A DNA stretch of 64,000 nt from Clarkia xantiana subsp. parviflora (GCA_036873135.1 JAPTYO010000005.1:17008666-17072665); one strand, 5' to 3'; counted from the stretch's first letter, positions 10,103 through 20,884 are shown. Numbers and translations: made by a program. Notes: generated by a model not told the origin, from the letters alone.

Positions 10103-10618
10103 AGCATATGGTGATTGGGCGCCGTAATTGGTAGCGCATTAATATGTATACGTTACCTAAGAAATTGGGTATATGTCACATTAGGGAAATTGGGCTTGAC
10201 CCAAATCCCAATCGACATGAGAGGCCCAAAATATTGGGCCTCCCTTATACATGGCCGGCCGAAATTTAGTGGTCGGGAAAAGTAGACTTTTGTCCACTTT
10301 GCTCCTCCTATAAATAAAGGGTGTTAGGGTTTTATTTTGGGTAATTTTTCACAATTTCTCATAAGCGGTGATTTGAGAGAAAACCATCACCCCTTAGAAC
10401 ACAAGTTCGGCCGAACCTATTGCACCACAAAGGGTGTGCCAATTTTCTTAGAGCAAAACACTCCGTAGATCCGTCCCTGCCAAGAATCGATCAGAGGCTT
10501 TGCTGTGGAGCTAATACCACGTAGGACTTTCTTAATAAGACCTTCTACGGGTTCCGTCCGGTGGGTCGTGAACTCCCTCAACAGGATCTTTGGGGACTAT
10601 GGAAAGTGTTTAAGGTAT
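10103..10618 (+). repeat. Truncated 3' LTR of copia C
   Basis: Matches the D LTR from its fifth base (GCATA...) through GGGCGCCGTAATTGG, the GGCCTCCC and GGCCGGCC blocks, the TTTTGTCCAC-TTGCTCCTCCTATAAATA promoter part and GTTCGGCCGAACC. The polypurine tract and the first bases are deleted, and the end is missing after AAGGTAT. Confidence 0.75.
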
Positions 10619-11156
10619 CCATCCCCATCGCTCATACCCTTAGTCAAACCCAACTGGTTTCCAAGACGTAGTCACTATGCCTTTTTGTTGGGCACTGCGC
10701 TCGTACGCCGGGAAGCGAACATTGAACCTTAACTTAGGTATGAGTTCTAAGTCAGTAAGTATACTTTAGATGCTTCTTCATATAGCAACCAGGATCAGTC
10801 ACACACTCTAGGTGAAGAAGTTTGTGCCCGTCTGAATCTCGTGGATTCTATCTAGCACAACCGAGCATAACCCCATGGTCGACCATGGCACGCGTAGTAT
10901 GAAGCACGCGTCGATAGCATAACCTGAGTTTAGTCAGGATGTGTGAAATGTCATACACTATCGCAAATTCGTCATCGGGCCCATAATTTGGTTTATAATG
11001 AGTGTAGTTCGTAACGGCGATTTGCAGAACTTTGATCATATCGTGTTATTCCGTTAACTAGGTTTGCCATCGTGGTTCTTAACCGGTCTTGACTTAATGG
11101 AGAATCCAATTTTCCGTTAAGACGACCAAACCTATGTGACGAGGCTTGGTCCACAT
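10619..11156 (-). other. Pre-LTR tail of copia B joined directly to integrase
   Basis: Reverse complement of the sequence that follows pol in elements C and E2, including CGCGTAGTATGAAG and the block GGTTTGACTAAGGGTATGAG. It lies next to integrase sequence, so about 2 kb containing RT and RNase H has been lost. Confidence 0.7.
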
Positions 11157-11700
11157 TCAACCAAGCGTAGGAAATTCATCCTCAAGGAATATAACGTCTC
11201 TGGACTCATGTTCGACCACGCCACCATTCTCCTGAGCCGCGACAAACATGTATCCCTTAGAGTTTTCAGAGTATCTTATGAAGATACTCTTCAATAATCT
11301 AGGTCCTAACTTGTCATAACGGCTGTCAGTTTGATGCGTGTATGCTGCACAACCCCAAGGTCGCAGTCTGGTAAGATCGACCTCTCTACCAAACCATAAC
11401 TCATATGGTGTCGTGTCCACCGATTTTGTAGGAACAAGGTTTACTACATGTGTAGCAGTCATGAGTGTGTCACCCCAATAAGAGATTGGCAACTTTGCCT
11501 GCGACATCATGGTTCTAACCATGTCCTGGAGTATACGATTACCCCGTTCAACCACTCTATTCTGCTGTGGTGTGTAAGGAATTGTAATCTGATGTATTAT
11601 TCCCTTTTCATCGCACGACTTCTTAAACTCATTAGAGAGATATTCTCCACCTCTATCAGTGCAAAGGGTTTTCAACTTTCGATCTTGCAGATTCTCTACG
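11157..11700 (-). pseudogene. Copia integrase, C-terminal part (element B)
   Basis: Open for 172 residues on the minus strand. It shows the copia integrase core: TLCTDRGGEYLSNEFK (second catalytic Asp), YTPQQNRVVERGNRIL (catalytic Glu), SYWGDTLMTATHVVN, YELWFGREVDLTRLRPWGC and a GYMFVAAQENG tail. The first half of the domain is at 17473-17820; the gypsy A insertion separates them. The frame crosses the insertion cleanly once A and one AGGCC copy are ignored, so the integrase was intact here when A inserted. Confidence 0.9.
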
Positions 11701-11705
11701 AGGCC
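11701..11705. repeat. Target site duplication, left copy (AGGCC)
   Basis: AGGCC directly before the 5' LTR of element A; the same five bases follow the 3' LTR at 17468-17472. A 5-bp duplication is the rule for LTR retrotransposon integration. Confidence 0.9.
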
Positions 11706-12401
11706 TGATGGGTTCGATTACAGCCGTCAGGCACTTTAACGGGGAGGAAACGGCAAACAGGCCTACCAGGCCCAAAATGAAGGTCAAGATGACCTAGGAG
11801 AAGGGTCCCGACGAAGGGAGTCCCGACGAGTCAAGACCCCGACAGAGTCGGTCCCGACAGTTGAGCTTTAAGTAGGCCCCGATGATGAATCCCTGAGAAT
11901 GATTGGCCCTGTCACGATGACGAGGGGCCCCGAGCGGTGACACAACGAGATAACTCTGGAGTCCCCGACGGGAGTCGGGACTCGTTATCAGAGGATAAGG
12001 CCAAGATATGCGGGGCGTGGCCGAGATACGCGGAGCGTGGTTAAAATACACGGAGCGTGGCCGAGATACGCGGGGCATGGCTGAGATACGCGAGATCATG
12101 GCCTGGATAGGCGGGATCACACCCGAGATACGCGGGATACGGGCTAACTACCCCTAACGGTTCACCAGGTACCTGAGGCATCTCTTTGCCTATAAAAGGG
12201 CAAGAGGTCACCTCAGAAAAGGTTATGTTGAATTCAATACACTTTGAGATTACTGCTTGTCAGTCATACGAGATACTCATTTAAGCATCGGAGAGGGATT
12301 CTGGGTCACCGCCCGGTCTATCCCCTCTTGCAGGAATGCGTGGAGCAAAGGAGCTAAGATTGCCGTCAAAGTCCGTACCGGAGTTCCATCGTGATCCAAC
12401 A
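11706..12401 (+). repeat. 5' LTR of gypsy A (696 bp)
   Basis: Starts TGATGGGTTCG and ends GATCCAACA. TATA box TATAAAA at 12191-12197. Between about 12000 and 12125 it holds an ~18-bp tandem repeat built on GATACGCGGAGCGTGG. The block GCATCGGAGAGGGATTCTGG precedes the end. It lacks a 22-bp segment present in the 3' LTR. The LTRs at 60611-61345 and 62302-63064 are clearly related. Confidence 0.95.
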
Positions 12402-12402
12402 T

Positions 12403-12420
12403 TGGCGCCGTCTGTGGGAA
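12403..12420 (+). other. Primer binding site of gypsy A (Asp-tRNA-like)
   Basis: TGGCGCCGTCTGTGGGAA, one base after the LTR. The first ten bases are complementary to the 3' end of plant Asp tRNA, and the GGGAA part continues the match after a 3-base mismatch. Inferred from memory of tRNA sequence; a comparison would confirm it. Confidence 0.8.
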
Positions 12421-12437
12421 TCAAACAAAAAGCTGAT

Positions 12438-13673
12438 ATGCCTTCTACTCGATCGATGGCGGCTGGCAAGCACAGAAGACAGGGACAATCCGGTGGTTCC
12501 CGTCACCCCGCTGCAACAAATCTAGATTCAGTACCGGAACAGGAGGAAAACCAGAACCATCCCCCAGCTGAGCTCTCCCAGACAGGGGGGCATAATGGAG
12601 ATCCCGAAGATATTTCTCCTCAACATCAGGGCAACAGGGGGCAGGAGGCCCCCCCAGCTACAGACTTGACAAGGGCCGTGGCGGAAGCCATGCCCATGTT
12701 TCTGGCGGCCGTAGAGGCTCTCTTGGATCGGAGAGAGACTGCGAGGAGGCAGGAGGAGATGCCCCCGTTAGAGGAAGTGGCCCCACCAACAGAGGGTCGG
12801 AACGCACAGGAAGCCCCGCCCCGAGGCCAGGACAGAGGTAGGACAACCAGTCAGATGAAGAGGTTCGTGGTTGATGGGCCAGGACCAGTACAGCACAGGA
12901 CCATTCCCCTGAATGGTCCCATCACTCCCGACCAGGTGGTAAAGATCGTGAACATCTGTATGGGAGAGCAGAAGCCGCTGGTGTCGGAGCTAAGGGATCG
13001 ATCCACTCATCCCTTCGTCCCCCGACTCATCGACACCCTGGCCCCGCCTAGGCTAGGCATCCCCACGATAAAGGAATACGATGGCGAAGGGGATCCGGTT
13101 CGCCATGTCCAGAAACACCTGATGGCGTGTCTGGGAAGAGCCCCGAGTGAAGACATAGTGTGTACGCTGTTCCCGAACACACTTGGAGAAAGAGCCCTGA
13201 CCTGGTTCTTCAGTCTGCCCCCAGGCTGCATCACTTGCTGGGCAGATATGCACGACCGATTCATTCAGCAGTACCAGCGTCGGAGACGTTTATTGAAGAG
13301 CGTGAGGTCCCTGACCCAGGTGGTGCAGAGGCCCGACGAATCGCTGGCTCATTATTACCAGCGGTACACGGCCAGTGTGGCAGAGATTGACGAAGAGATC
13401 TCGGAAGGTGAGACTATCCGTACCTTCATCCGGAACTTAACGGCCCCCTATGGTTCCGATTTGATGCACAGCGTGGCTGAGAAAGCTGTGTGGAATATGG
13501 AGGCACTACAAAAGAGGGTGAAACGACAAATCGATGTCCAGGAATCAAAGATAGCCGCGGGAGAACTGGAGCCCCCAAAGTCAAACAAAGGAAAGCAATC
13601 GGTCAAACCCTTCGACGATCGTAAGACAAAGGGCAAACCCGAGAGCAGTCGGAACCGAGGCCGACCTGATTGA
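12438..13673 (+). pseudogene. Gag of gypsy A (ends in a premature stop)
   Basis: The likely start is ATG 12438, after the primer site; the upstream ATG at 12336 lies within the LTR. The N-terminal ~150 residues are polar and low complexity. The retrotransposon gag capsid follows (LGERALTWFFSLPPGCITCWADMHDRF, then DESLAHYYQRYTASV and ETIRTFIRNL). The TGA at 13671-13673 is in frame with the continuation at 13674-14963, and would be CGA with one C-to-T change. Zinc knuckle and protease lie beyond this stop. Confidence 0.9.
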
Positions 13674-14963
13674 AGAGAAGATAGGCGTTCTTCAAGGAAG
13701 GATAGGCGGGAGGATCTCGACATTCCTCTCAACTGCTCCATGGCGGAAGTGCTGACCGTCATGGAACGACAAGGTATCTCCAGGTACCCCCCAAAGAAGG
13801 ATGGAGAATTCTTGGGATCTCGCACGGATCGCTACTGCCGATTTCACCGCGCAAATGGTCACGACACCAACCACTGTCGAGAACTGAAAAAGGAGATCGA
13901 AAAGCTGATCCAGAAGGGGAAGCTCAAGGAATTCGTCAGGGATAAGCGGTGTCGATCCCGCTCTCGGTCCCGATCGCGGTCCCGTTCCCGATCCCGCGAT
14001 CGGTCCCCAAAAAAGAAGAGAACCGATCCAGAGTCATCCGGTGCTCGCAAGGAGAGACGGGGCACTATCAACGTGATTCATGGAGGGTTTGCTGCTGGAG
14101 GTGATACCTCATCCGCCCGAGAGGTCTATGCCTCTAGAATCCCTACAGCAGTGGTGTTGGGTAAGAGGTCCCGATCCTGGACCTTGAAAGAAGAGATGGT
14201 AATCTCCTTCTCGTCGGAAGACCTCATAGGCGTGGAGACTCCGCACGACGATGTCTTGGTGGTAACCTTGGATGTAGTCGGGTTTGAAATGGAGAGAATT
14301 CTAATCGACGGAGGGAGCTCCTCCGACATTCTATTCATGGACGCGCTGGAGGCTATGGGGAAGACGAAGAAAGATCTAAAGGAGGCAAACTTCCCGATGG
14401 TCGGGTTCTCTGGCTCAACCTCCTATCCGCTAGGGGTAATCACCTTACCAGTGGAGTTTGGTAGCGGGTGGAAATCAGAAAGGAGGAACGTGGAGTTCGT
14501 GGTAGTCGATTCCGCGGGGACCTACAACGCGATCATCGGAAGAACCACCATTAACCCCCTGATGGCGGTTGCCTCGACAGTGCACCAGAAGATGAAGTTC
14601 CCGACCGACCATGGAGTCGGAGAGGTTAGGGGCGACCAGGTGGCTTCTCGAAAATGCTATGTTAACGCCACCCGAAGGAGGAGACGAGAGGCCATGGCTG
14701 TCCTTCAGACAGACACGGATCCTAGAGAAGAGTTTGGGCGTCCCGCCCCCGTAGAAGATCTGAAAGAAGTCGAGATCGACGGACCCCAGAGGAAGGTGAA
14801 AATCGGGTCTGCCCTGACTGAGGAGACAGCCCAGAAATTAATTGAATTATTGAAGGAGTTCAAGGAGCTGTTTGCCTGGTCCCCCAGCGATATGCCGAGA
14901 ATCAGCCCCGATGTGATTGTGCACGAGCTGAAGATAGACCCCGCGATCAAGCCTATCACATAG
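13674..14963 (+). pseudogene. Gag C-terminus with zinc knuckle and RS tract, then protease (gypsy A)
   Basis: Same frame as the gag. It begins with a basic stretch, then YCRFHRANGHDTNHC (zinc-knuckle-like) and a KLIQKGKLKEFV helix. An arginine-serine dipeptide run at about 13950-14010 resembles the RS domains of splicing factors. The INVIHGGFAAGG motif follows, then the retropepsin active site LIDGGSSSDILF at about 14305-14340 and GRTTINP near 14540. The end carries the linker into reverse transcriptase. It stops at TAG 14961-14963, where CAG would be expected. Confidence 0.9.
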
Positions 14964-16679
14964 AAAAGGCGTCCAATGGGCACGGATAAGAAGATCGCAA
15001 TCCAACAGGAGGTGGGCAGGTTGCTCGAGGCTGGGTTTATTAAAGAGCTCTGATTCCAAACTTGGGTTGCTAATCCCGTGCTGGTGAAGAAGACTAACGG
15101 GAAATGGCGAATGTGTGTGGATTTCCGCGACCTGAACAAGGCTTGCCCAAAGGACTGTTACCCACTCCCGAGGATCGACCAGTTGGTGGATGCCACGTCA
15201 GGACATGAGCTGTTGAGTTTCATGGATGCGTATTCAGGCTACAACCAGATCAAGATGGCCAAGGAAGACGCTCCCCATACAGCGTTCTATGCGGACAGTG
15301 ACATCTATCACTACGATGTCATGCCTTTCGGGTTGATCAATGCTGGGGCCACCTACCAACGGATGGTGAACAAACTGTTTGGAGATATGCTGGGGGAAAC
15401 CATGGAAGCTTACGTGGATGATATGCTGGTGAAGTCCCGACAAGCCGAGGATCATGTGCATAACCTAACCATGGCATTTGAGCGGATAAGGCTCCATCAA
15501 GTTCGCTTGAACCCGACGAAATGCGCCTTCGGAGTCCACTCAGGGAAGTTTTTGGGCTTTATGGTGAGCCAGAGAGGAATTGAGGTGAATCCCGAGAAGC
15601 TGAGGGCAATCGAGGAGATGCAGTCTCCAATAAACCATCGGGAGGTACAAGTGCTGAATGGCCGACTAGCTGCAATGAATCGCTTCTTGTCCAAAGCCAG
15701 CGACCGATCAATGCCGTTTTTTGAAGTCCTGAGGGCCAACAAGAAATTCGAATGGACCGCCAAATGTGAAGAGGCGTTTCAAGCACTCAAGCAGCACCTT
15801 CGCACCCTCCCGCCGTTGGCGAAACCGGTTCCAGGCGAGCCGCTCTACCTTTATTTGGCTGTTTCTGAATTTGCCATTAGCTCTGTGTTAGTAAAAATTG
15901 TCGATGGTAATCAAGTCCCCGTCTATTATGTAAGCAAGGCGTTTGCCAAGTCTGAATTAAACTATCCCGCCGTTGAGAAGTACCTCTTTGCGTTGATTAT
16001 TACTGCTCGGAAGCTAAGGCCTTATTTCCACGCACACGAGATTACTGTGCTGACGAACCAGCCTTTGAAGCATTTTTTGAACCAACCGGATGCGTCGGGA
16101 AGATTAGTGAAATGGGCAATAGAGCTTAGTGAGTTTCGCATACACTTCGCTCCAAGAAAAGCCATTAAAGGCCAGGCATTGGTGGATTTTATAGCAGAAT
16201 CTACAGCCCCCGATCTGGAAGAAGCGGGCCCTGTAGAGGGGGCAACCATGGAGGTCCCGATAGAAGAACAACCAGAGAGGGCAGAGCAATCAGAACAGCC
16301 AAACAAGGAAAATACCTGGGAGATGTACACGGATGGCTCCGCGAGTTCGGACGGATCAGGAGCGGGCTTTTTGTTGATACCACCGGGCGAAGGTGAACCG
16401 CTCCGATACGCCTTGGCTTTAACATTCAAGGCCACAAACAGCGAAGCGGAGTATGAAGCTCTTACCACGGGCCTAAAAATTGCTAAAGGCACTGGAATCG
16501 ATCACTTGAGAGTGAAGTGCGACGCAGCTTTAATCGTGAACCAGGTTCAAGGGCGATACGAAGCAAGGAGCCCAATAATGAAGAAGTATCTGCGAGAGGT
16601 ACAAGCCCTGAAAGAGAGCTTCAAAAGCTTCGATATCGAGGCAATTCCGAGGGAGGAAAATGCAGAGGCAGATGCTTGA
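14964..16679 (+). pseudogene. Reverse transcriptase with two RNase H domains (gypsy A)
   Basis: One frame with a TGA at 15051-15053, then open from 15054. RT blocks: MCVDFRDLNKACPKD, FMDAYSGYNQI, MPFGLINAGATYQRM and the catalytic YVDDML near 15415. The first RNase H (YYVSKAF, LTNQPLKHFLNQPD) has AVSE where an active-site Asp would be expected; loss of this residue is common in Tat elements. The second, archaeal-type RNase H keeps its acidic residues: YTDGSASSDGSGAG, NSEAEYEAL, KCDAALIVNQ and EADA. One missing T near 16675 shifts the frame before SKFALGAP, which can still be read to about 16750. No integrase follows. Confidence 0.95.
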
Positions 16680-16751
16680 GCAAATTTGCCCTGGGGGCAC
16701 CCTTGGAAGAAAATCGGAAGGTGCACTTCTTGGAGAGGGTGATCTTATCAA

Positions 16752-17467
16752 ATGGGTTCGATTACAGCCGTCAGGCACTTTAACGGGGAGGAAACGGCAA
16801 ACAGGCCCACCAGGCCCAAAATGAAGGTCAAGATGACCTAGGAGAAGGGTCCCGACGAAGGGAGTCCCGACGAGTCAAGACCCCGACAGAGTCGGTCCCG
16901 ACAGTTGAGCTGGAAGCTCACGATAAGAAGCCCTTAAGTAGGCCCCGATGATGAATCCCTGAGAATGATTGGCCCTGTCACGATGACGAGGGGCCCCGAG
17001 CGGTGACACAACGAGATAACTCTGGAGTCCCCGACGGGAGTCGGGACTCGTTATCAGAGGATAAGGCCAAGATATGCGGGGCGTGGCCGAGATACGCGGA
17101 GCGTGGTTAAGATACACGGAGCGTGGCCGAGATACGCGGGGCATGGCTGAGATACGCGAGATCATGGCCTGGATAGGCGGGATCACACCCGAGATACGCG
17201 GGATACGGGCTAACCACCCCTAACGGTTCACCAGGTACCTGAGGCATCTCTTTGCCTATAAAAGGGCAAGAGGTCACCTCAGAAAATGTTACGTTGAATT
17301 CAATACACTTTGAGATTACTACTTGTCAGTCATACGAGATACTCATTTAAGCATCGGAGAGGGATTCTGGGTCACCGCCCGGTCTATCCCCTCTTGCAGG
17401 ATTGCGTGGAGCAAATGAGCTAGGATTGCCGGCAAAGTCCGTACCGGAGTTCCATCATGATCCAACA
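16752..17467 (+). repeat. 3' LTR of gypsy A (716 bp)
   Basis: Nearly identical to the 5' LTR, with TATAAAA at 17257-17263 and the extra 22 bp at about 16917-16938. The first two bases (TG) and the polypurine tract are missing. Together with the absent integrase this suggests one internal deletion that ended inside the LTR. Confidence 0.95.
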
Positions 17468-17472
17468 AGGCC
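17468..17472. repeat. Target site duplication, right copy (AGGCC)
   Basis: Directly after the 3' LTR end; identical to 11701-11705. Confidence 0.9.
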
Positions 17473-17863
17473 GAGAAAGCTTCTGAAGCAATCAATAGCC
17501 TCAGATTTATGAGAAATTAGATGAGTAAACCCATAAAGGGTGAAGTCTTCAATGAAGCTGACAAAGTAACGTTTACCACTCCTTGCGGTGACGTTCATGG
17601 GTCCACATATGTCAGAATGAATCAAATGCAATGGATATTCGGCTCGTAGTGATTCACCGAACGGTTTGCGGTTGACTTTCCGGCTAGACAGTCTTCGCAA
17701 GTTGTTTTCACCACCTACGTTGCGCCCGGGAGTAGACCTCTCCGAGCGAGGGTCTGAACCCTGTCGTAGCCTATGTGTCCCAACCTCGCATGCCATCCGG
17801 CCGCATCAGTTTTTGCTTACCTAGACGATAATGAATACATTCGATTTGTATATTCATGTCCAT
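17473..17863 (-). pseudogene. Copia pre-integrase and integrase N-terminal part (element B)
   Basis: The minus-strand frame contains the zinc-binding/pre-integrase remnant, then SLRAEYPLHLIHSDICGPMN (first catalytic Asp in HSDICGP), SGKRYFVSFIEDFTLYGF and LISHKSEAIDCFRSFLGL. It continues into 11700-11157 beyond gypsy A. The upstream part, toward protease, is damaged by frame changes. Confidence 0.85.
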
Positions 17864-18232
17864 TCAGATCCATAACAATGAGAGCATTAGAGCGAAATGC
17901 ATGACCATAAAAGGTAACTCTCTATTTATGCGAACAAGGGGATTCTCAAATGATAAAGAAAATCCATTATCCATAAGAGAAGTAACAGAAATAACATTCC
18001 TTCGGATTTTATGAGAAAATAGGACATTTTCGAGAAGTAAGGTTCTGCCATTGCGCATAGGCAATTTGCAGTTCCCTATTCCTTCGACGTCAACTTGTGA
18101 GTTGTCGCCGATATATATCCTTTTTGAATCCTTCGGCATCCGTCTGAACATAGCAAATAAACTCTTGTCATTGGTTATGTGGTCCGTTGCACCTGAATCA
18201 AGAATCCAAGAGGAATTTGAATCAGTTAACAT
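17864..18232 (-). pseudogene. Copia aspartic protease (element B)
   Basis: Minus-strand frame of 122 residues with the copia protease signature SWILDSGATDHIT, then IYIGDNSQVDVEGIGNC and LLLENVLF...RRNVISVTSLMDNG. The catalytic DSGA is intact. It lies between gag and integrase as expected. The C-terminus runs off into an unrelated frame. Confidence 0.9.
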
Positions 18233-18715
18233 GACTGTAGAGGAAACTAAAGTTTCCTAAACATATCCAATGTCGCATACTTTGACAGTATGCGATTTGC
18301 TAGACCTGGCCCCATCACCTATATGGCGAGGGCTAGAGTCCCTGCAAATAATCTCTAATTTTAACTGGAGTTTACCTTGTTCAGGTTTAGTCAACGTTTT
18401 ACCGTCGACTGCCTATTTTTTCTTTCCATTGCCCCTTTTTCTATTTTTCTGTCCAGTAGGTTGGTTTGGCATTCTGGTTTCTTGCGTAACCAATGCCAGT
18501 TGAGTTTGTTCCGTCTCGATTATCCTTATGATACTAGGGATGTCCAATACCAAACTGCCGAGATTCAGTAAAGTTCTGGTTGCTCTTTAGGACTTTTAGA
18601 GAATCCCAATTATTGCTTGAATTTTGTCCCAGTCAACCATCTGACTTTCTTCTTCGATCGGTTTCACCATGCTAAGGAGTTTGTGTGCCTTTTCAAGCAC
18701 ATTGGTGTTGTTGCA
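18233..18715 (-). pseudogene. Degenerate gag C-terminal region (element B)
   Basis: Lies between the gag N-terminus and protease. Only scattered frame fragments remain and I could not find a CCHC zinc knuckle. By position it should encode nucleocapsid. Confidence 0.5.
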
Positions 18716-19021
18716 TTATAGACATTCGTCTAAAGCGGGTATAAGTGGGTGCAGGGTTACTGCCAAAACGCTTCCATATTTCAAGAAGAGGGCATCCCAG
18801 ATATCCTTCGTGGAAGGAATATCCTTATACACGATTTTGATGTTCGTATACATCTGCAACAGCAAAACTTCCTTGGCCCTCGTGTCATCCGCATCTGGAG
18901 AGCTCATTGTTTTCTGAATATGGACTATAAGACCTTCGCCTTCTAGCAGGTCGCTGATGCGTTTGCACCACGAGTCGTAGTTCGTCTCATTCAAAAGCTC
19001 ATTTGCACAAGATGATTCCAT
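18716..19021 (-). pseudogene. Copia gag N-terminal domain (element B)
   Basis: A 101-residue frame starting at ATG 19021 with the copia gag pattern LNETNYDSWCKRISDLL, a DDTRAKEVLLLQM helix and STKDIWDALFLKYGS. The C-terminus is lost to frame damage. The leader just upstream is shared with elements E, E2 and D, yet this gag is very different from theirs. Confidence 0.75.
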
Positions 19022-20534
19022 CTGTGCAGTTATTCGATACTATATTGACAATCATGCATAGGTGGGAAGACAAACCCTTTTTGGGAAAAGAATTGCGTCC
19101 ATCGGATATCTATGAGATAGGATATGACTAATAATGATTCCTCAGACATCTAACCCAACCGACCGACAGTAAACCGAGGGAAAGGGGCCGTGAAATAGTT
19201 TACACTACCGTCGTCTTCTTTTTAATAGACCAGTCTTTTAAAACGGTTTGATCGCTATAACAGGAACAGGAGGTTTTTAAAACACCCGATCTTGGTTTCC
19301 CAAAGCCAAAGCCCTTTTTTAAAATGTTTCTAGGAACTCAAGTTTGCACATATAATTCTACTTCACAAGTAAATCATCATGCGCATTTATCATCCAAGAA
19401 ACCAAACACACCTCATGCATACGCGTCATGCGTTTAATGTTCCGAAGAACTCATGTCCAGCATATATAATTCTACTTCTTAGGTAAATTATCATACGCTA
19501 ATCCATCATCAACATTCATACATACGCATCATGCGTGATCACACCATACATACATGCATATTTGGCAACTGATTTCTACCTTTTTAAAACATTTGGGGCT
19601 GATTTGCAATTCATACTATAAATCAATCATGCATACTTCTAGACATGAATCCTAGGCAATTGCAACCATCACAACATGTCTATCCTAGTGCGCAACTCAT
19701 TAATTGAAAACCAGGGCTCTTCTCTGCCCACAATATGCATAATCCAGCTAGCTTGACTTAGTCAGGACGATAGTTCTAATTATGCAATTATATCAATAAA
19801 TAGAAATTGCAATTCAGCCCCCTAAATGACTCAGTCCCAAAATCATGCATTTCCAACATAATCGAAACTAGGCATCATGTTTAAAATTAAAACGCGAATA
19901 ATTTAAACCTTTAAGCACTGTGTAGGTTATTTAAAATTCGAAAACATTTGGATTTAAAAAAATTTGACCATCATATTTTGATTAATTAATTCGGTTCGTA
20001 TTAATTCTGGTTCGGACCGGTCCGGTTCGATAAAATGGTTCGGCCAGACCGGTTCGGTTTAAAATAGGATTCAGTTCGGTTTGTCACTCAAACCGGGTTG
20101 GTTCGACCCATATTAGTTACCTTGGCCCGACCCGACTTGAATGGGTCTGACCGATTGAGAAAACCCGGCGTTTGACCCCCTCCGGTTCAACCCTTGTGAT
20201 CCGAAACCCGGTTCGGTTCGGTAAGACTGGTTCGGTCCGGTTTTGTTCACATGGTGTTCCGGGTTGGTTGACCCGACCCGGATGTGCTAAAATTGGACCG
20301 GTCCATAACTCATAGGGTTCGGGCCGAATTATTACTTGTGGGTCAAGTATGGTTTTAAAGTCCACTAAAAACTTAACTTGACCTCCAAGTAAAAACTAAT
20401 TATTAAATAGTGTCATATATATATATATTTCGGCACAACAGTATATATATATATATATATTTATTGTCAAGATTCTATATTTAGTGATATATAATCAATC
20501 AACAATATATATACATATATATATAATTGGCAAC

Positions 20535-20577
<43 letters not shown>

Positions 20578-20884
20578 CTTTTGGAAAATATATTATTCAA
20601 TATTGAATATTTATGGATATATATTAAATCGATAATATATATTTTCTCAATCTTTTCAGCAACTATATTATCGATATTATCTAGTTCCCTAATATTGTGC
20701 TAGATATACTGATAGTTAATATACACAATTATCTTGTGAATATTATCCTAATTTGGCATCATCTTTAACATTAAAATTCTGGCCTAAATAATATGCAAAA
20801 ATATCTTCAATACTTCGGTCACTATAGGGTTACTTGTGGACTAAGAAATCAAAACAATTCACCTTAATAACTACAGGTATGGTG
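19022..20884 (-). other. Long untranslated leader of copia B, proximal part
   Basis: No coding potential. It matches the leaders of D, E, G and E2, for example ATAGATATCCGATG near the gag start, the paired ATTCTAC...AAGT blocks with ACGCATCATGCG, and a dense block of GGTTCGG/CCGGTT motifs at about 19980-20310. AT-rich and (TA)n sequence follows from about 20400. Confidence 0.7.
20415..20883. repeat. Leader segment duplicated around a 5.9-kb insertion, left copy
   Basis: Closely matches 26792-27290 in the same orientation, from TTTCGGCACAACAG to ACTACAGGTATGGT. The differences are TA-run lengths and a few substitutions and small indels. It belongs to the copia B leader. Confidence 0.9.

Larger units (their letters stand above)
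7322..10618 (+). mobile_element. Ty1/copia remnant 'C', 3' half
   Basis: Begins inside the integrase-to-reverse-transcriptase linker directly after the J LTR and runs through reverse transcriptase, RNase H, a ~1-kb untranslated part and a truncated 3' LTR. The 5' half should lie to the left of element J, outside the window. At 10618/10619 the LTR is cut and joined to the tail of element B, which points the other way. Confidence 0.85.
11706..17467 (+). mobile_element. Ty3/gypsy Tat-type element 'A', nested in copia B
   Basis: Two LTRs, an Asp-tRNA-like primer site, gag, protease, reverse transcriptase and two RNase H domains in that order. The dual RNase H arrangement is a hallmark of the Tat clade. 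Integrase is absent: the frame breaks off just after RNase H and runs into the 3' LTR within about 75 bp. The AGGCC duplication on both sides gives the exact insertion point in copia B. The two LTRs differ at roughly a dozen positions plus one 22-bp indel by eye, so the insertion is young compared with its neighbours. Confidence 0.95.
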
